Assembly: GCA_031288005.1 (NCBI GenBank)
Contig: JAITSE010000088.1
Coordinates: 1-23,213 of the forward strand
Direction: 5' to 3'
Length of the DNA: 23,213 nt
Source: Treponema sp.
GTDB taxonomy: Bacteria > Spirochaetota > Spirochaetia > Treponematales > Breznakiellaceae
Both the position numbers and the translations under genes were made by a program. The notes beneath the pieces are model-generated. The model ran no database searches and had not been told where the DNA came from. It saw only the letters and a program-made list of their open reading frames with translations. The first letter of the stretch is position 1. Each line of letters starts with the position of its first letter. This document shows, in pieces, positions 7,272 through 15,514 of this stretch.

Positions 7272-7480
7272 GTGGGAACCGGGGGAACCATCGAAGACAA
7301 GCGGTTTGGGCCCTATGGGGAGCATCGGTTAGCGGATATCGTCATGATACGCCTCTTCGTGGCCATGGCTCGGGCGAATGAATGGCATGATACGCCTGCA
7401 TTCGCCGGTCTTAAGGCCGAGAGGTTTTCCGGCGTTGCCCCATGGCATCCCCGCGCAGGGACCTGATCCGGCGGTGGAGA
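7272..7480 (+). pseudogene. ISAs1-family transposase N-terminal relic, frameshifted
   Basis: The plus strand reads IEDKRFGPYGEHRLADIVMI, then a segment with ARANEWHDTPAFAGLK. This matches the N-terminal DDE-associated domain of ISAs1-family transposases (IEDPR..n..H.L.DIL, then GA..W.eI..F...K). At about 7420-7430 the frame breaks; the neighbouring frame then reads FPALPHGIPAQ, equivalent to the conserved LP.GIPSHDT segment of the same family. The DDE catalytic core is absent. A decayed insertion sequence, truncated at its 3' side. Confidence 0.65.
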
Positions 7481-7777
7481 AACAGGGGACTCGGATCCGC
7501 AAAGGACGCAACCGGCGGCCCCGGGGATCCTCGCAGGCGGTACAAGCCTTTTAGGTCTGAAACGGATAGGGTCTATCCTGTTCTTGGGCTTTGAGGAGCC
7601 TCGTGAGACCCGATTCAAACGCCTCCATGCCCAAGGCATTCAAGCGCTTCCGCTCCCCAGCTCAGGGTGCTTGATTTTCTATGGGTTTATCCTGGCTTGT
7701 AAGCGGGGAAGGGCTTATTATTATAGGAAGCCTTCGATAGGCTATGGATAGCCCGTTTGGGAAGGACCCCATCAGGA

Positions 7778-7993
7778 GGCTGACTAAGGCTGTGTCAGGG
7801 AGCTGACTAAGGCTGTGTCAGGGAGCTGACTAAGGCTGTGTCAGGGAGCTGACTAAGGCTATGTCAAGAGTCAGACCTAGGCTATGTCAAGAGTCAGACC
7901 TAGGCTATGTCAAGGGTCAGACCTAGCTTATGTCAAGGGTCAGACCTAGGCTATGTCAAGGGTCAGACCTAGGCTATGTCAGGGGTCAGACCT
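7778..7993. repeat. 23-nt tandem repeat, nine units in two blocks
   Basis: Units of exactly 23 nt start at 7778, 7801, 7824, 7847, 7870, 7893, 7916, 7939 and 7962, with a partial tenth. The first four contain GCTGACTAAGGCT(G/A)TGTCA; the last five contain GTCAGACCTAGGCTATGTCA. The switch between types is sharp near 7870. Units contain short inverted words (CTGAC/GTCAG; CCTAGG). Not CRISPR: there are no variable spacers. Confidence 0.92.
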
Positions 7994-8033
7994 CGGGGAG
8001 AGGTGCGGGGAAAAGCCCGTAGAATAAGTGCAT

Positions 8034-8155
8034 GGAGTTTTGCGTCACAAACTAGTTTGTGATTTAAACAGACTCCTCCGCGGCATAACAGCCCGCAAAA
8101 CTCCTAAGAGACCGCGTAAGCGGTCTCAGGGGCGTTGCGGGGGCAGCGCCCCCGC
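8034..8155. repeat. Nested palindromic element A
   Basis: An outer stem GGAGTTTTGCG (8034-8044) pairs exactly with 8094-8104. Directly inside its left arm is a perfect 18-nt palindrome centred on ACTAGT (8045-8062). Two further hairpins follow: GAGACCGC-GTAA-GCGGTCTC (8108-8127, a GNRA-type loop) and GCGGGGGC/GCCCCCGC (8137-8155). AGCCC-GTA-GGGCT follows shortly after. The cluster ends just before chrA1 and has no coding character. Confidence 0.85.
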
Positions 8156-8242
8156 TGAGGGGGGTGCCGGAAGCCCGTAGGGCTGTAGGCAGGGGGGAGA
8201 CTTCCCCCTCCTGAATATTATTGAAGGAATACATCACGTAAG

Positions 8243-8923
8243 ATGAAAGGTTTTTTGGAATTGTATTGGACTTTTTTTAAAATAGGGGGGCTGACTTTTG
8301 GCGGGGGATACGCTATCCTGCCTATCCTTGAGCGGGAGCTTATCCGTAAAAAGGGTTGGACTACTATGGAGGAGGTGATGGATTATTACACTATTGCCCA
8401 GGTGACGCCGGGGATCATCGCGATCAATGTCTCTACCTTTATCGGGTATAAGCTCAAAGGGGTTATTGGCGGCGTTGTTAGTACTTTGGCGTTTGTGTCC
8501 CCTTCTGTCATCATCATTTCTCTTATCGCCGCTTTTCTCGGCAGCTTCCAGGACTTGCCCCTGGTGCGGCACGCTTTTGCCGGTATACGGGTGGCTGTGG
8601 GGGCTTTGGTTCTGGATACGACGATCAAGATGATTCGGGGTTTCTACCGGGACTGCAAGGCTTTGGTCCTCTTTGTTATTGCCCTGGGGCTTTCCGTGGT
8701 CTTTAGTCCATCGCCTGTGTTTGTGGTGATTGGCGCGGGTATTGCCGGGTTTATTCTTTACCGGGGGCAGGGTAATTTGCGAAGCAAATTACCTAAGGAG
8801 TTTCTTGCAGCCGGAGACATGAGACCTCCGGTCTCCGGGTCCCATGCTTGCAAGAAACTCCAGGGGACCGCAGGTCCCAAGGGACAGGGCGGCCCAACTC
8901 CCAAAGAGCCGGACGGCGCATGA
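8243..8923 (+). CDS. chrA: Chromate transporter, N-terminal-type half (ChrA)
   Basis: Half-size member of the CHR family of chromate/sulfate-type ion transporters; two such halves, encoded side by side, usually work together in the inner membrane. Residues 1-180 carry the family motifs FGGGYAILPILEREL near the start and QVTPGIIAINVSTFIGY near 55, then several hydrophobic segments. After FILYRG the protein continues for about 48 residues that are not membrane-like (Pro-, Gly-, Lys-rich). These are translated from a palindromic element (8771-8878), so the native C-terminus was probably near residue 177. The stop overlaps the next start (ATGA). Substrate is inferred from family only. Confidence 0.85.
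   Translation: MKGFLELYWTFFKIGGLTFGGGYAILPILERELIRKKGWTTMEEVMDYYTIAQVTPGIIAINVSTFIGYKLKGVIGGVVSTLAFVSPSVIIISLIAAFLGSFQDLPLVRHAFAGIRVAVGALVLDTTIKMIRGFYRDCKALVLFVIALGLSVVFSPSPVFVVIGAGIAGFILYRGQGNLRSKLPKEFLAAGDMRPPVSGSHACKKLQGTAGPKGQGGPTPKEPDGA
8771..8878. repeat. Nested palindromic element B inside chrA1
   Basis: Three palindromes in a row: GGTAATTTGC-GAA-GCAAATTACC (8771-8793); an outer stem GGAGTTTCTTGCA (8797-8809) with its exact complement at 8849-8861, enclosing CCGGAGAC/GTCTCCGG (8811-8818/8831-8838); and GGGACC-GCA-GGTCCC (8864-8878). The outer arm starts GGAGTTT, as in the element at 8034, and both are followed by a GACC hairpin. It lies in frame in the 3' end of chrA1 and stays open in more than one frame. 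Confidence 0.9.
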
Positions 8924-9468
8924 TCTTTCTCGTCCTTTTCTGGGAGTTTTTCAAGGTAGGGTTGTTTTCTATAGGCGGGGGATATGCGACGCTGCCTTTC
9001 CTCTACAAGCTGGCCGAGGTCTATCCCTGGCTGGCGGCGGATGCGATTCCCGACATCGTGGCGGCGGCACAGTTTTCGCCGGGCGCTATAGGGGTCAACA
9101 TGGCGCTCTATACGGGTTTTCGCTGCGCGGGTGTTGCCGGGGGTGTTTCCGCCGCTTTGGGGCTTATCTCTCCTTCCATTATCATTATTATCATCGTGGC
9201 CCGGATGTTAGTTCGCTTTAAGGAAAACCGGGTGGTCAAGGCGGTCTTTTCGGGTCTGCGGCCTGCCGCGGCTGGGCTTCTTGCCGCAGTTACGTACACG
9301 CTGATTCGGGCTTCACTCTTCGATCCCGGCGTTGCCGGGTGGGGCGGTGTCAGGTGGCGGGAGGGCCTTCTTTTTGCGGGGATCTTCTTTGCGGTATGCC
9401 GTTTTAAGCGGCACCCGGCTTTTTACATTGCCGCCGCGGGTATTGCGGGGATTGCGCTGGGGCTGTGA
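8920..9468 (+). CDS. chrA: Chromate transporter, second half (ChrA)
   Basis: Second half-size CHR protein, about 182 residues from the chosen ATG at 8920, whose ATGA overlaps the stop of the first half. An upstream in-frame start would add residues that come only from the palindromic element. Motifs IGGGYATLPFLY near residue 17 and AQFSPGAIGVNMALYTGF mirror those of the first half, followed by hydrophobic segments to the C-terminus. The overlap implies coupled translation and a two-subunit transporter. Confidence 0.88.
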   Translation: MIFLVLFWEFFKVGLFSIGGGYATLPFLYKLAEVYPWLAADAIPDIVAAAQFSPGAIGVNMALYTGFRCAGVAGGVSAALGLISPSIIIIIIVARMLVRFKENRVVKAVFSGLRPAAAGLLAAVTYTLIRASLFDPGVAGWGGVRWREGLLFAGIFFAVCRFKRHPAFYIAAAGIAGIALGL

Positions 9469-9561
9469 GGCGCGGCGATCTGTTCAGAAGGGGAGGGGGG
9501 GCAGACCTTTCTTGGCGAGTTTATTGATTCGTGGCGAGGGTTCAATACTCCGCCAAACTTA

Positions 9562-9644
9562 GGACTAAAGTCTTAATGACTAAAGTCCATTGGTTCCAGG
9601 AACCCGCAGACCGGAGACTTTCAGTCTCATGGTCTCCTGGTTCC
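9562..9644. repeat. Nested palindromic element C
   Basis: GGACTAAAGTC at 9562-9572 and GACTAAAGTCC at 9578-9588 form a stem pair, followed by a three-level nested palindrome: GGAACC/GGTTCC (9599-9604/9639-9644), AGACC/GGTCT (9608-9612/9631-9635) and GAGACT-TTC-AGTCTC (9614-9628). It fills most of the gap between the end of chrA2 and the convergent sigma gene and might also terminate transcription, though no T run follows. Confidence 0.8.
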
Positions 9645-9735
9645 ATCTTTGCGGCGGGCTTGTTGATTTGTAAGCAGGGTCTGACCCCGGCAGTCCCGGT
9701 ATGACGGAAGCGCCGGGTTTTGCAAGCGCCTTGTG

Positions 9736-10815
9736 TTATGGGTTTTCCCTTAATTCATGCAGTTGTTTAAGACTTCTCAGCTTAAACGTCGCCTTTTCCT
9801 GAATCTGTCTGACCCGTTCCCGGGTTATGCCCATGATTTTTCCCGTCTCTTCCAGTGTCAGAGGGACTTCGCCGGCCAGTCCAAAGCGGAGCTGGATGAT
9901 ACGCATTTCCCGCTCTGAAAGCTGGGAAAGAATATCCTCCATGGTTTCCTGAATGGTCATGGAAAAAACCAGTTCAAAAGGTTCTTCCAGATTGTCGTCT
10001 TTAACCAGATCGGCCAGCCTTGTCATGTTGCCGTCATCAACGATAGTATCCAGGCTGGTCGTTTCCTGGGATAGCTTAACGATTTCTTTAACTTTTGGAA
10101 GCGGCAGGCCCAGATATTCGGATAATTCTTCCGCGCTGGGGTCTCTGCCCAGGTCCTGGGTAAGCTGCTTTGCCACAAAATAACACTTTTTGATGGTATT
10201 CAGCATATGTACGGGAATGCGTATAACTCGTCCCTTATCGGCGATACTTTTGATAATGGCCTGGCGTATCCACCATGTGCCGTAGGTAGAAAAACGGCAG
10301 CCTCTGGTATAATCAAAGCGTTCCACCGCCTCAATAAGGCCGATATTCCCTTCATCAATAAGGTCCAAAAGGGAAAGTCCGCGATGCTGGTAATTCTTAG
10401 CGATAGAAACCACAAGGCGGAGATTAGAGTTGATCATCCGGTTTTTAAATAAAAGGAGTGTTTTTTCAAGGGCGGCCTTTTCTTGGCGGTAACTATCCTC
10501 ATGCTCCCGGTCTTTGTAGAGGTTTTCAAGTTCCATCAGGCTCTTCCTGTATGCGATGATTTTTTCTCCGATTATTTGTTCTTCCTGAACTGTCAGAAGG
10601 GGAAACCGGGAGATCTGCTTAAAATACAGAGCCAAAGGATCTGTTTCTTTCTGGGGTTTTATTTTTCTTGAATTTTTTACGGCTCTAACGGCTGCCGTTT
10701 TTTTCTTTATCCGGCTTTTTTCCGTTCCTGATTCGTCCACTTGTTTTGAGGCCCCTTTCTTCCTCTCGCTGAATTTTACCCGTTCCGGCGTCTCAAGATA
10801 CATTGTTTTTGTCAT
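9736..10815 (-). CDS. Sigma-70 family RNA polymerase sigma factor (group 2-like)
   Basis: Promoter-recognition subunit of RNA polymerase. Residues up to about 55 are basic and lack region 1.1. Then come region 1.2 ([16 protein letters not shown]), region 2 with [16 protein letters not shown] and [13 protein letters not shown], region 3 and region 4.2 ([20 protein letters not shown]). About 359 residues, no region 1.1 and the separate context suggest an alternative RpoD-like factor rather than the main one; an RpoS-like role is possible but not shown. The start is the ATG at 10815, because AAGGTGG (10821-10827) is correctly spaced; a GTG three codons upstream overlaps it. Downstream of the LysM/M23 gene on the same strand. 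Confidence 0.92.
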   Translation of the reverse strand: MTKTMYLETPERVKFSERKKGASKQVDESGTEKSRIKKKTAAVRAVKNSRKIKPQKETDPLALYFKQISRFPLLTVQEEQIIGEKIIAYRKSLMELENLYKDREHEDSYRQEKAALEKTLLLFKNRMINSNLRLVVSIAKNYQHRGLSLLDLIDEGNIGLIEAVERFDYTRGCRFSTYGTWWIRQAIIKSIADKGRVIRIPVHMLNTIKKCYFVAKQLTQDLGRDPSAEELSEYLGLPLPKVKEIVKLSQETTSLDTIVDDGNMTRLADLVKDDNLEEPFELVFSMTIQETMEDILSQLSEREMRIIQLRFGLAGEVPLTLEETGKIMGITRERVRQIQEKATFKLRSLKQLHELRENP

Positions 10816-10900
10816 AATAACCACCTTGTCTGTTTTTTAGTTTTTTCAAAATGCGCGAAGCCGCAGCCCCGCTTTATCTTACACATTACAAAAGTTGTTT

Positions 10901-10934
10901 CGGACTAAAGTCCGCGATAACTTCAATTGTTGAA
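10901..10934. repeat. Small palindromes between sigma gene and LysM gene
   Basis: CGGACT-AA-AGTCCG (10901-10914) is a perfect short hairpin, followed by TTCAA-TTG-TTGAA (10922-10934). The core GGACTAAAGTCC is shared with element C (9562-9588). The pair lies in the 164-nt space between the LysM/M23 stop codon and the sigma factor start. Confidence 0.75.
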
Positions 10935-10979
10935 CACATCCGCTACAGTCTCAAAGTTAAAGTAAAACTTCTGTCAGCA

Positions 10980-11915
10980 TTACGCCCGGGGCGCTTTTAC
11001 GGGGTCAACAGGATTATTGTTCATGTAAACCAGAAAAAATAACTGGGGTCTGGATGATACCCCGTCAATTCCTAGTTTGCCAAGTTCTGTCCCGGGTATG
11101 ACCCGGTCTCCTTCTTTCACAGAAAGACTTTCACATCCGCCATAAACATATAAATAACCTCCCTGCATCTGAACAATAACGACTTTGCCGAAGCCGCGGT
11201 AAGGTCCTGCGGAAACCACTGTTCCCTGGGTTAGATTTTTGACGGATTCGGAGCGCTCTCCAAGAAGCGCCACGCCGTTAAGTTTACCAGTCATGTACCG
11301 AATCTCTTTCGCGCCGATGGGCCACTTGACGGCGGCATCCACCGTTATTGTTTTGTCGGATCGCGGTGCCGTCCCGTTTCCGGCAGCCGAAACAGCCGCA
11401 GCGTTATCCGCCTTTGTGACGGCTTCATCCTTTACGGCGGATGTGGACGGCAGGCTGCCGACGGACGGATCGTTCCGGGGGATTCGCAGCCAATCCCCGG
11501 CTTTTAGCAAATAATCATCTTTAAGATTATTTGCGTTCCTGAGAACTTGAACGGAAACTCCATACCGCCGGGCGATTCCATAAAACGCCTCGCCTTTGGC
11601 AACCTGATGTTGAATAAAATTTCCGTCTTCCGTATTTTTTTCTCCGGCGGAGGCCGAAACCCGGACTTTAGCGGAGTAAGGCTCTTGATTCGGTACGTCT
11701 GTTTTCCGGGGTATCCTGAGCCGCCGGCCTGCCTGAATTTTTTCTGGATCCGTAATATTATTAAGGTTCAAAATGTCTTGAACCGTAACCCCGTAGAAAC
11801 GGGCTATAGAATAAATAGTTTCCCCCCCTTGTATTAAATGATCCGCATTCTGCGTATAAACCGGCAGAAGCGCCGTAAACAAAAGAGAACAGAAAAAACG
11901 ATAACGGATACTCAT
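10980..11915 (-). CDS. Exported LysM protein with degenerate M23/LytM domain
   Basis: Predicted periplasmic cell-wall protein. Residues 1-21 look like a signal peptide. LysM domains bind peptidoglycan at about 26-70 (GGETIYSIARFYGV...RLRIP) and 102-150 (GEAFYGIARRYGV...WLRIP). A Ser/Ala/Thr-rich linker leads to a C-terminal M23-like domain (about 205-311). There the zinc ligands of active M23 peptidases are missing: the H...D site reads NGVALLG, and the HxH site reads QLFFLVY. It may therefore bind or activate amidases, as EnvC/NlpD do, rather than cut. No clear Shine-Dalgarno sequence. Confidence 0.85.
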   Translation of the reverse strand: MSIRYRFFCSLLFTALLPVYTQNADHLIQGGETIYSIARFYGVTVQDILNLNNITDPEKIQAGRRLRIPRKTDVPNQEPYSAKVRVSASAGEKNTEDGNFIQHQVAKGEAFYGIARRYGVSVQVLRNANNLKDDYLLKAGDWLRIPRNDPSVGSLPSTSAVKDEAVTKADNAAAVSAAGNGTAPRSDKTITVDAAVKWPIGAKEIRYMTGKLNGVALLGERSESVKNLTQGTVVSAGPYRGFGKVVIVQMQGGYLYVYGGCESLSVKEGDRVIPGTELGKLGIDGVSSRPQLFFLVYMNNNPVDPVKAPRA

Positions 11916-12005
11916 ATTGGTAGATTATCGGCATTTTATCCGCTTTTATGTACTGGAACTTTTATACCCTGAAAAAATTCAAAACGCAAGATTCTTTTCC
12001 GTTAA

Positions 12006-12036
12006 TTGACGGGTAATTTTTAAGTAATCATAAAAT
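12006..12036 (+). promoter_or_regulatory. Possible promoter for comM
   Basis: TTGACG at 12006-12011 followed by CATAAA (17-nt spacer) or TAAAAT (19-nt spacer) around 12029-12036, in an A/T-rich stretch between two divergent genes. The start codon is about 135 nt downstream. Weak evidence. Confidence 0.3.
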
Positions 12037-12171
12037 ATTACCAAAACTTATGATTTTATTCAAAGAAAGTTTTCCGGCTGTGTGTCCAAATTTTGAAGCC
12101 GTTTTTGTTTTTTTGCTCCTGGATTAAAGCGCCGTGCAGCGCCGCGCCATATATATTTTGAGGTTAAGAGT

Positions 12172-13803
12172 ATGAATGTAATGGCTTACGCGCCTTACGG
12201 CGCTGAAGGTATCATTGTCCGGGTTGAGGCGGATATACGCCGTGGAATACCGGGTGTAGACATCACCGGCCTCGCGGAGGGGGCGGTTCGGGAGGCCAGG
12301 GAACGGGTTCGGGCGGCCTTCAGAAATTCGGGGTATGAATTCCCCCAGGACCGGGTTCTCATCAATTTAGCGCCTGCCGGAGTGCGGAAAGACGGCGCTT
12401 CATTGGACCTCCCCATTGCTCTGGCGGTTATGGCCTCAGCCGGGCTTATTCCACCGTCGGAACCAGACGGCGCATCCGGGCCGGATACTCCTTCTTTCCC
12501 GGTAAATGTAATGATCCTTGGGGAGTTGGAACTTTCAGGCAGGCTCAGGCCGGTCCGTGGCGCCCTTGCCGCCGCGGCATCGGCTCTAAAAATCGGGATA
12601 CGGGACTTTATAGTCCCTGTGGAGAATGCCAGGGAAACGGCTATCCTTTCGGAAGGCCGCTATGCCGCGGCCGCCACTCTGGATGAGGCCGCCCGCGCCT
12701 TCAGCCTTCTTTCCCAAACCGGCTCGTTTCCTCAAGACGGTCCATCTTCCGGGCAGGCGATCCCGGTTCCTCCTGCCATGCTGTACGGCGACTTTGCTGA
12801 GGTAAAAGGGCAGGGCAGATATAAAAGGGTTCTGGAAATTGCCGCCGCCGGGGGGCATAATCTGCTGGCTTTCGGTCCTCCTGGAGGCGGAAAGACAATG
12901 CTTGCCAGACGTATGCCTTCAGTTATGGCCTTGCTTGAAAGCTGGGAAGCGGTGGAAGTAACCCGCTTGCATAGCTTGGCCGGACAGTTGGAAGACGGCC
13001 TTATCACACGCCCGCCTTTTCGTTCGCCTCATCATTCCGCCACGCCTGAGGGTATTCTAGGAGGCGGTAAAACCGTACGTCCCGGGGAGATCAGTCTTGC
13101 CAACTTTGGGATACTGTTCCTGGATGAAGCTCCGGAATTCAGAGCTAATGTACTCCAGGCCCTGCGGGAGCCTTTGGAAGACCGGGTGATAACCATTTCC
13201 AGGGCGGAAGGGCCGGTCCCGCTGCCGGCGGATTTTCAATTAATTATGGCCGCCAATGCCTGTCCATGCGGCAGACTGGGGGTCCGTCCCAAGACAGAAA
13301 ATTCAGGGGCAGATAGTCCAGGAATGCCGCTTTCTTATTCGGGCTGTTTCTGTACGCCTGAGGAAATACACCGGTACTGGCGGAAGTTTTCCGGCGCTCT
13401 TCTTGACAGGGTGGAACTGCGGACTGTGGTTACGCCTCCCAGCCCGGAGGTATTGGCCGGCAGACAGGAGGAATCCAGTGAAGCCGTGGCCCGCCGGGTT
13501 ACTATAGCGGTAGAAATACAAAGGGAAAGGTTTAAGGGAACAGGCATACGCCGCAACGCCCGGATGACGACAGGAATGACGGAGAAATACTGCGCTTTGA
13601 ACGGAGAAGCTGGACGAGCCTTCCATTTGGCCCTGGAAAAATTGAATCTTTCAGGCCGCGCCTTCCACAGCATACTCCGGGTGAGCCGCACCATTGCCGA
13701 CCTTGAGGGCGAGGAGCGCATTACAAGCGCTCATATACTGGAAGCCGTCCAGCACCGCCGCCCGGGGGAAGGCCCCTATGATATTTTTAGCTTTGGAATC
13801 TAA
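12172..13803 (+). CDS. comM: ComM/YifB AAA+ ATPase (Mg-chelatase-like)
   Basis: ATP-dependent branch-migration helicase of the ComM family, known to aid integration of transformed DNA. The 543 residues are slightly longer than usual. An N-terminal ChlI-type domain reads GIPGVDITGLAEGAVREARE near 28. Walker A is GPPGGGKT at 235-242, Walker B LFLDEAPEF starts at 315, and a zinc-type cysteine pair follows (NACPCG and GCFCTPEE). SGALLDRVEL and the C-terminal SGRAFHSILRVSRTIADL are diagnostic. GAGG lies 10 nt before the ATG. Single gene; in a spirochaete its link to competence is not established. Confidence 0.95.
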   Translation: MNVMAYAPYGAEGIIVRVEADIRRGIPGVDITGLAEGAVREARERVRAAFRNSGYEFPQDRVLINLAPAGVRKDGASLDLPIALAVMASAGLIPPSEPDGASGPDTPSFPVNVMILGELELSGRLRPVRGALAAAASALKIGIRDFIVPVENARETAILSEGRYAAAATLDEAARAFSLLSQTGSFPQDGPSSGQAIPVPPAMLYGDFAEVKGQGRYKRVLEIAAAGGHNLLAFGPPGGGKTMLARRMPSVMALLESWEAVEVTRLHSLAGQLEDGLITRPPFRSPHHSATPEGILGGGKTVRPGEISLANFGILFLDEAPEFRANVLQALREPLEDRVITISRAEGPVPLPADFQLIMAANACPCGRLGVRPKTENSGADSPGMPLSYSGCFCTPEEIHRYWRKFSGALLDRVELRTVVTPPSPEVLAGRQEESSEAVARRVTIAVEIQRERFKGTGIRRNARMTTGMTEKYCALNGEAGRAFHLALEKLNLSGRAFHSILRVSRTIADLEGEERITSAHILEAVQHRRPGEGPYDIFSFGI

Positions 13804-13913
13804 GTTTTTAGCCCTATAGTCTATGAGCGCTGAAGTTTCGGAAGCCAGTTTGTTCGCATTTGCGGAGGACTTCATCATTAAAACCTCGCTAAATAAAAAA
13901 AATGGAGAAGCTC

Positions 13914-13942
13914 TTGTCATTATTTTAGTTTTAATATAGAAT
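13914..13942 (+). promoter_or_regulatory. Candidate metNIQ promoter
   Basis: TTGTCA (13914-13919), 17-nt spacer, TAGAAT (13937-13942), 36 nt before the metN ATG. I see no SAM or S-box riboswitch in the short leader. Confidence 0.45.
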
Positions 13943-13978
13943 TACTAGGAATTATATTAATGATCCAGTGAGGACTGC

Positions 13979-14773
13979 ATGGCCAAGGATGATCCTTTTA
14001 TCAAAATCCGGGAACTTTACAAAACGTTTCACGGACGGAACGCGGACTTTGCTGTACTCAAAGGTATAGACCTGAACATCGGTAAGGGCGACATTTTCGG
14101 CATCGTAGGCTTCAGCGGCGCGGGGAAAACCACGCTCCTTCGCTGCCTGAACCGGCTGGAAACGCCGGACTCGGGGACAATCTCCATCGGCGATGTGCAG
14201 ATCACCGCCTTGGAAAGGCGGGAATTGAATTTACGGCGCCGGAAGATCGGCGTAATCTTCCAACAGTTTAACCTTCTGGATTCGCGCACGGTCTTTGGCA
14301 ATGTGGCCTATCCGCTGGAGGTAGCTGGCGTCAAACGCGGCCACGCGAAAAACCGGGTCATGGAAATTCTTGAGCTTGTGGGGATCAAGGACAAAGTTGA
14401 TTGCTATCCCGGCCAGCTTTCAGGCGGCCAGAAACAACGGGTGGGGATTGCCCGGGCCCTGACAAATGAGCCGGACATTCTCCTCTCGGATGAGGCGACC
14501 AGTTCCCTGGATCCGCTTACGTCCCTTTCCATTCTGGATCTTCTCATCGATATCAACAGGAAACTGGGACTCACCATCGTCCTGGTTACCCACCAACTTG
14601 AAGTGGTCCGCTACGCCTGCGCCAATATGGCGGTCCTGGAAAACGGGCGCATCGCGGAAAAAGGCAGCGTCAAAAGCGTGTTCCTCAACCCAAAAAGCGA
14701 AACCGCGCGGCTCTTTATGAAGATCAACCGGGATCTTTCAAGCCGCGAGTGGCAGGAAGGGGACGGTATATGA
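13979..14773 (+). CDS. metN: Methionine ABC importer ATPase MetN, short form
   Basis: ATPase of the D/L-methionine importer. Walker A GFSGAGKT at residues 44-51, Q-loop FQQFNLL, signature LSGGQKQRV near 147, Walker [14 protein letters not shown], and switch His in VTHQLE. The protein ends at 264 residues, whereas E. coli-type MetN has about 343: the C-terminal NIL/C2 domain that binds methionine and shuts the pump (trans-inhibition) is absent. The stop codon overlaps the metI start (ATGA). GTGAGG precedes the ATG. Confidence 0.93.
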   Translation: MAKDDPFIKIRELYKTFHGRNADFAVLKGIDLNIGKGDIFGIVGFSGAGKTTLLRCLNRLETPDSGTISIGDVQITALERRELNLRRRKIGVIFQQFNLLDSRTVFGNVAYPLEVAGVKRGHAKNRVMEILELVGIKDKVDCYPGQLSGGQKQRVGIARALTNEPDILLSDEATSSLDPLTSLSILDLLIDINRKLGLTIVLVTHQLEVVRYACANMAVLENGRIAEKGSVKSVFLNPKSETARLFMKINRDLSSREWQEGDGI

Positions 14774-15468
14774 ACTCTTTTTTCGAATCCCTGCGCGGCG
14801 CGATTAGCGCCGAGGTGTGGAGCATCGTGGGCCCTTCAATTATCCAGACCCTCTACATGACTGTACTGACTACCATACTCACCGGCGTCTTCGGCCTTGT
14901 TCTGGGCATAGCATTGGTGCTCACCGACCGGGACGGACTCCACCCCCTGCGGGCTTTCAACAGTGTTCTTGGCGCGGTTATCAACGCCCTGCGATCCATG
15001 CCCAGCGTGATCATCATCATTCTGACTTTGCCCCTCTCCCGTCTCATTATCGGTATTTCCTATGGTCCCAGCGCCTGTATTGTCGCGCTGGCTTTCACCT
15101 GTATTCCTATGTATGCGAGACTCGTGGAGAACAGCATCCTTGAAGTTCCCAAGGGAAAATTTGAAGCGGCCAAAGCCATGGGCAGCCGTACCGCCGCGAT
15201 TGTGTTCAAAGTGATGCTGCCTGAAGCCCTGCCCAATCTGGTACGCAGTTTTACTATCGCGGTAATCGCTGTTATATCTACGACGGCGCTGGCCGGGTCT
15301 TTCGGCGCGGGCGGGCTGGGGGATGTGGCGGTACGCTACGGGTACCAGCGCTTCCGCGTGGATATGCTTATCGCCTCTGTTGTCTCTCTCATTGTTTTGG
15401 TGACCTTTGTGCAAATCGCCGGAAACGGCATCGCCAAGGGGATTCTCAGAAAGAGGCATTTACTTTAA
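14770..15468 (+). CDS. metI: Methionine ABC importer permease MetI
   Basis: Membrane channel of the importer; 232 residues from the ATG at 14770, whose ATGA overlaps the metN stop and which has GGAAGGGG upstream. Five hydrophobic segments are visible. The permease coupling motif EAAKAMGSRTAAI lies near residue 136, and the C-terminal FGAGGLGDVAVRYGYQR is typical for MetI. Works with MetN on the cytoplasmic face and MetQ outside. Confidence 0.95.
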   Translation: MNSFFESLRGAISAEVWSIVGPSIIQTLYMTVLTTILTGVFGLVLGIALVLTDRDGLHPLRAFNSVLGAVINALRSMPSVIIIILTLPLSRLIIGISYGPSACIVALAFTCIPMYARLVENSILEVPKGKFEAAKAMGSRTAAIVFKVMLPEALPNLVRSFTIAVIAVISTTALAGSFGAGGLGDVAVRYGYQRFRVDMLIASVVSLIVLVTFVQIAGNGIAKGILRKRHLL

Positions 15469-15514
15469 CAAATTTGGGCGTATGCCTGAATAATATTTTT
15501 AAAGGAGGAAGTTT

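Larger units (their letters stand above)
6942..8242. other. 1.3-kb region without an intact gene
   Basis: Between tag and the chrA pair I find no intact gene. It holds a dispersed repeat copy (7164-7269), a transposase relic (about 7272-7480), a 23-nt array (7778-7993) and a palindrome cluster (8034-8155). Bases 6960-7160 and 7480-7777 show nothing I can identify. The chain of repeats and relics suggests a site of repeated insertion and decay. Confidence 0.6.

Noticed and set aside
7778..7993. CRISPR array
   Set aside because: Units are contiguous 23-mers without unique spacers and no cas gene is present.
8844..9221. Alternative plus-strand frame over chrA2
   Set aside because: Runs out of the palindromic element into an off-frame of chrA2; no recognisable sequence.
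13651..13920. Minus-strand reading frame overlapping the end of comM
   Set aside because: Mostly antisense to comM codons, with no domain and no ribosome-binding site.
14836..15459. Long minus-strand reading frame across metI
   Set aside because: Antisense shadow: low-complexity, His/Gln/Gly-rich product typical of the complement of a membrane protein gene.
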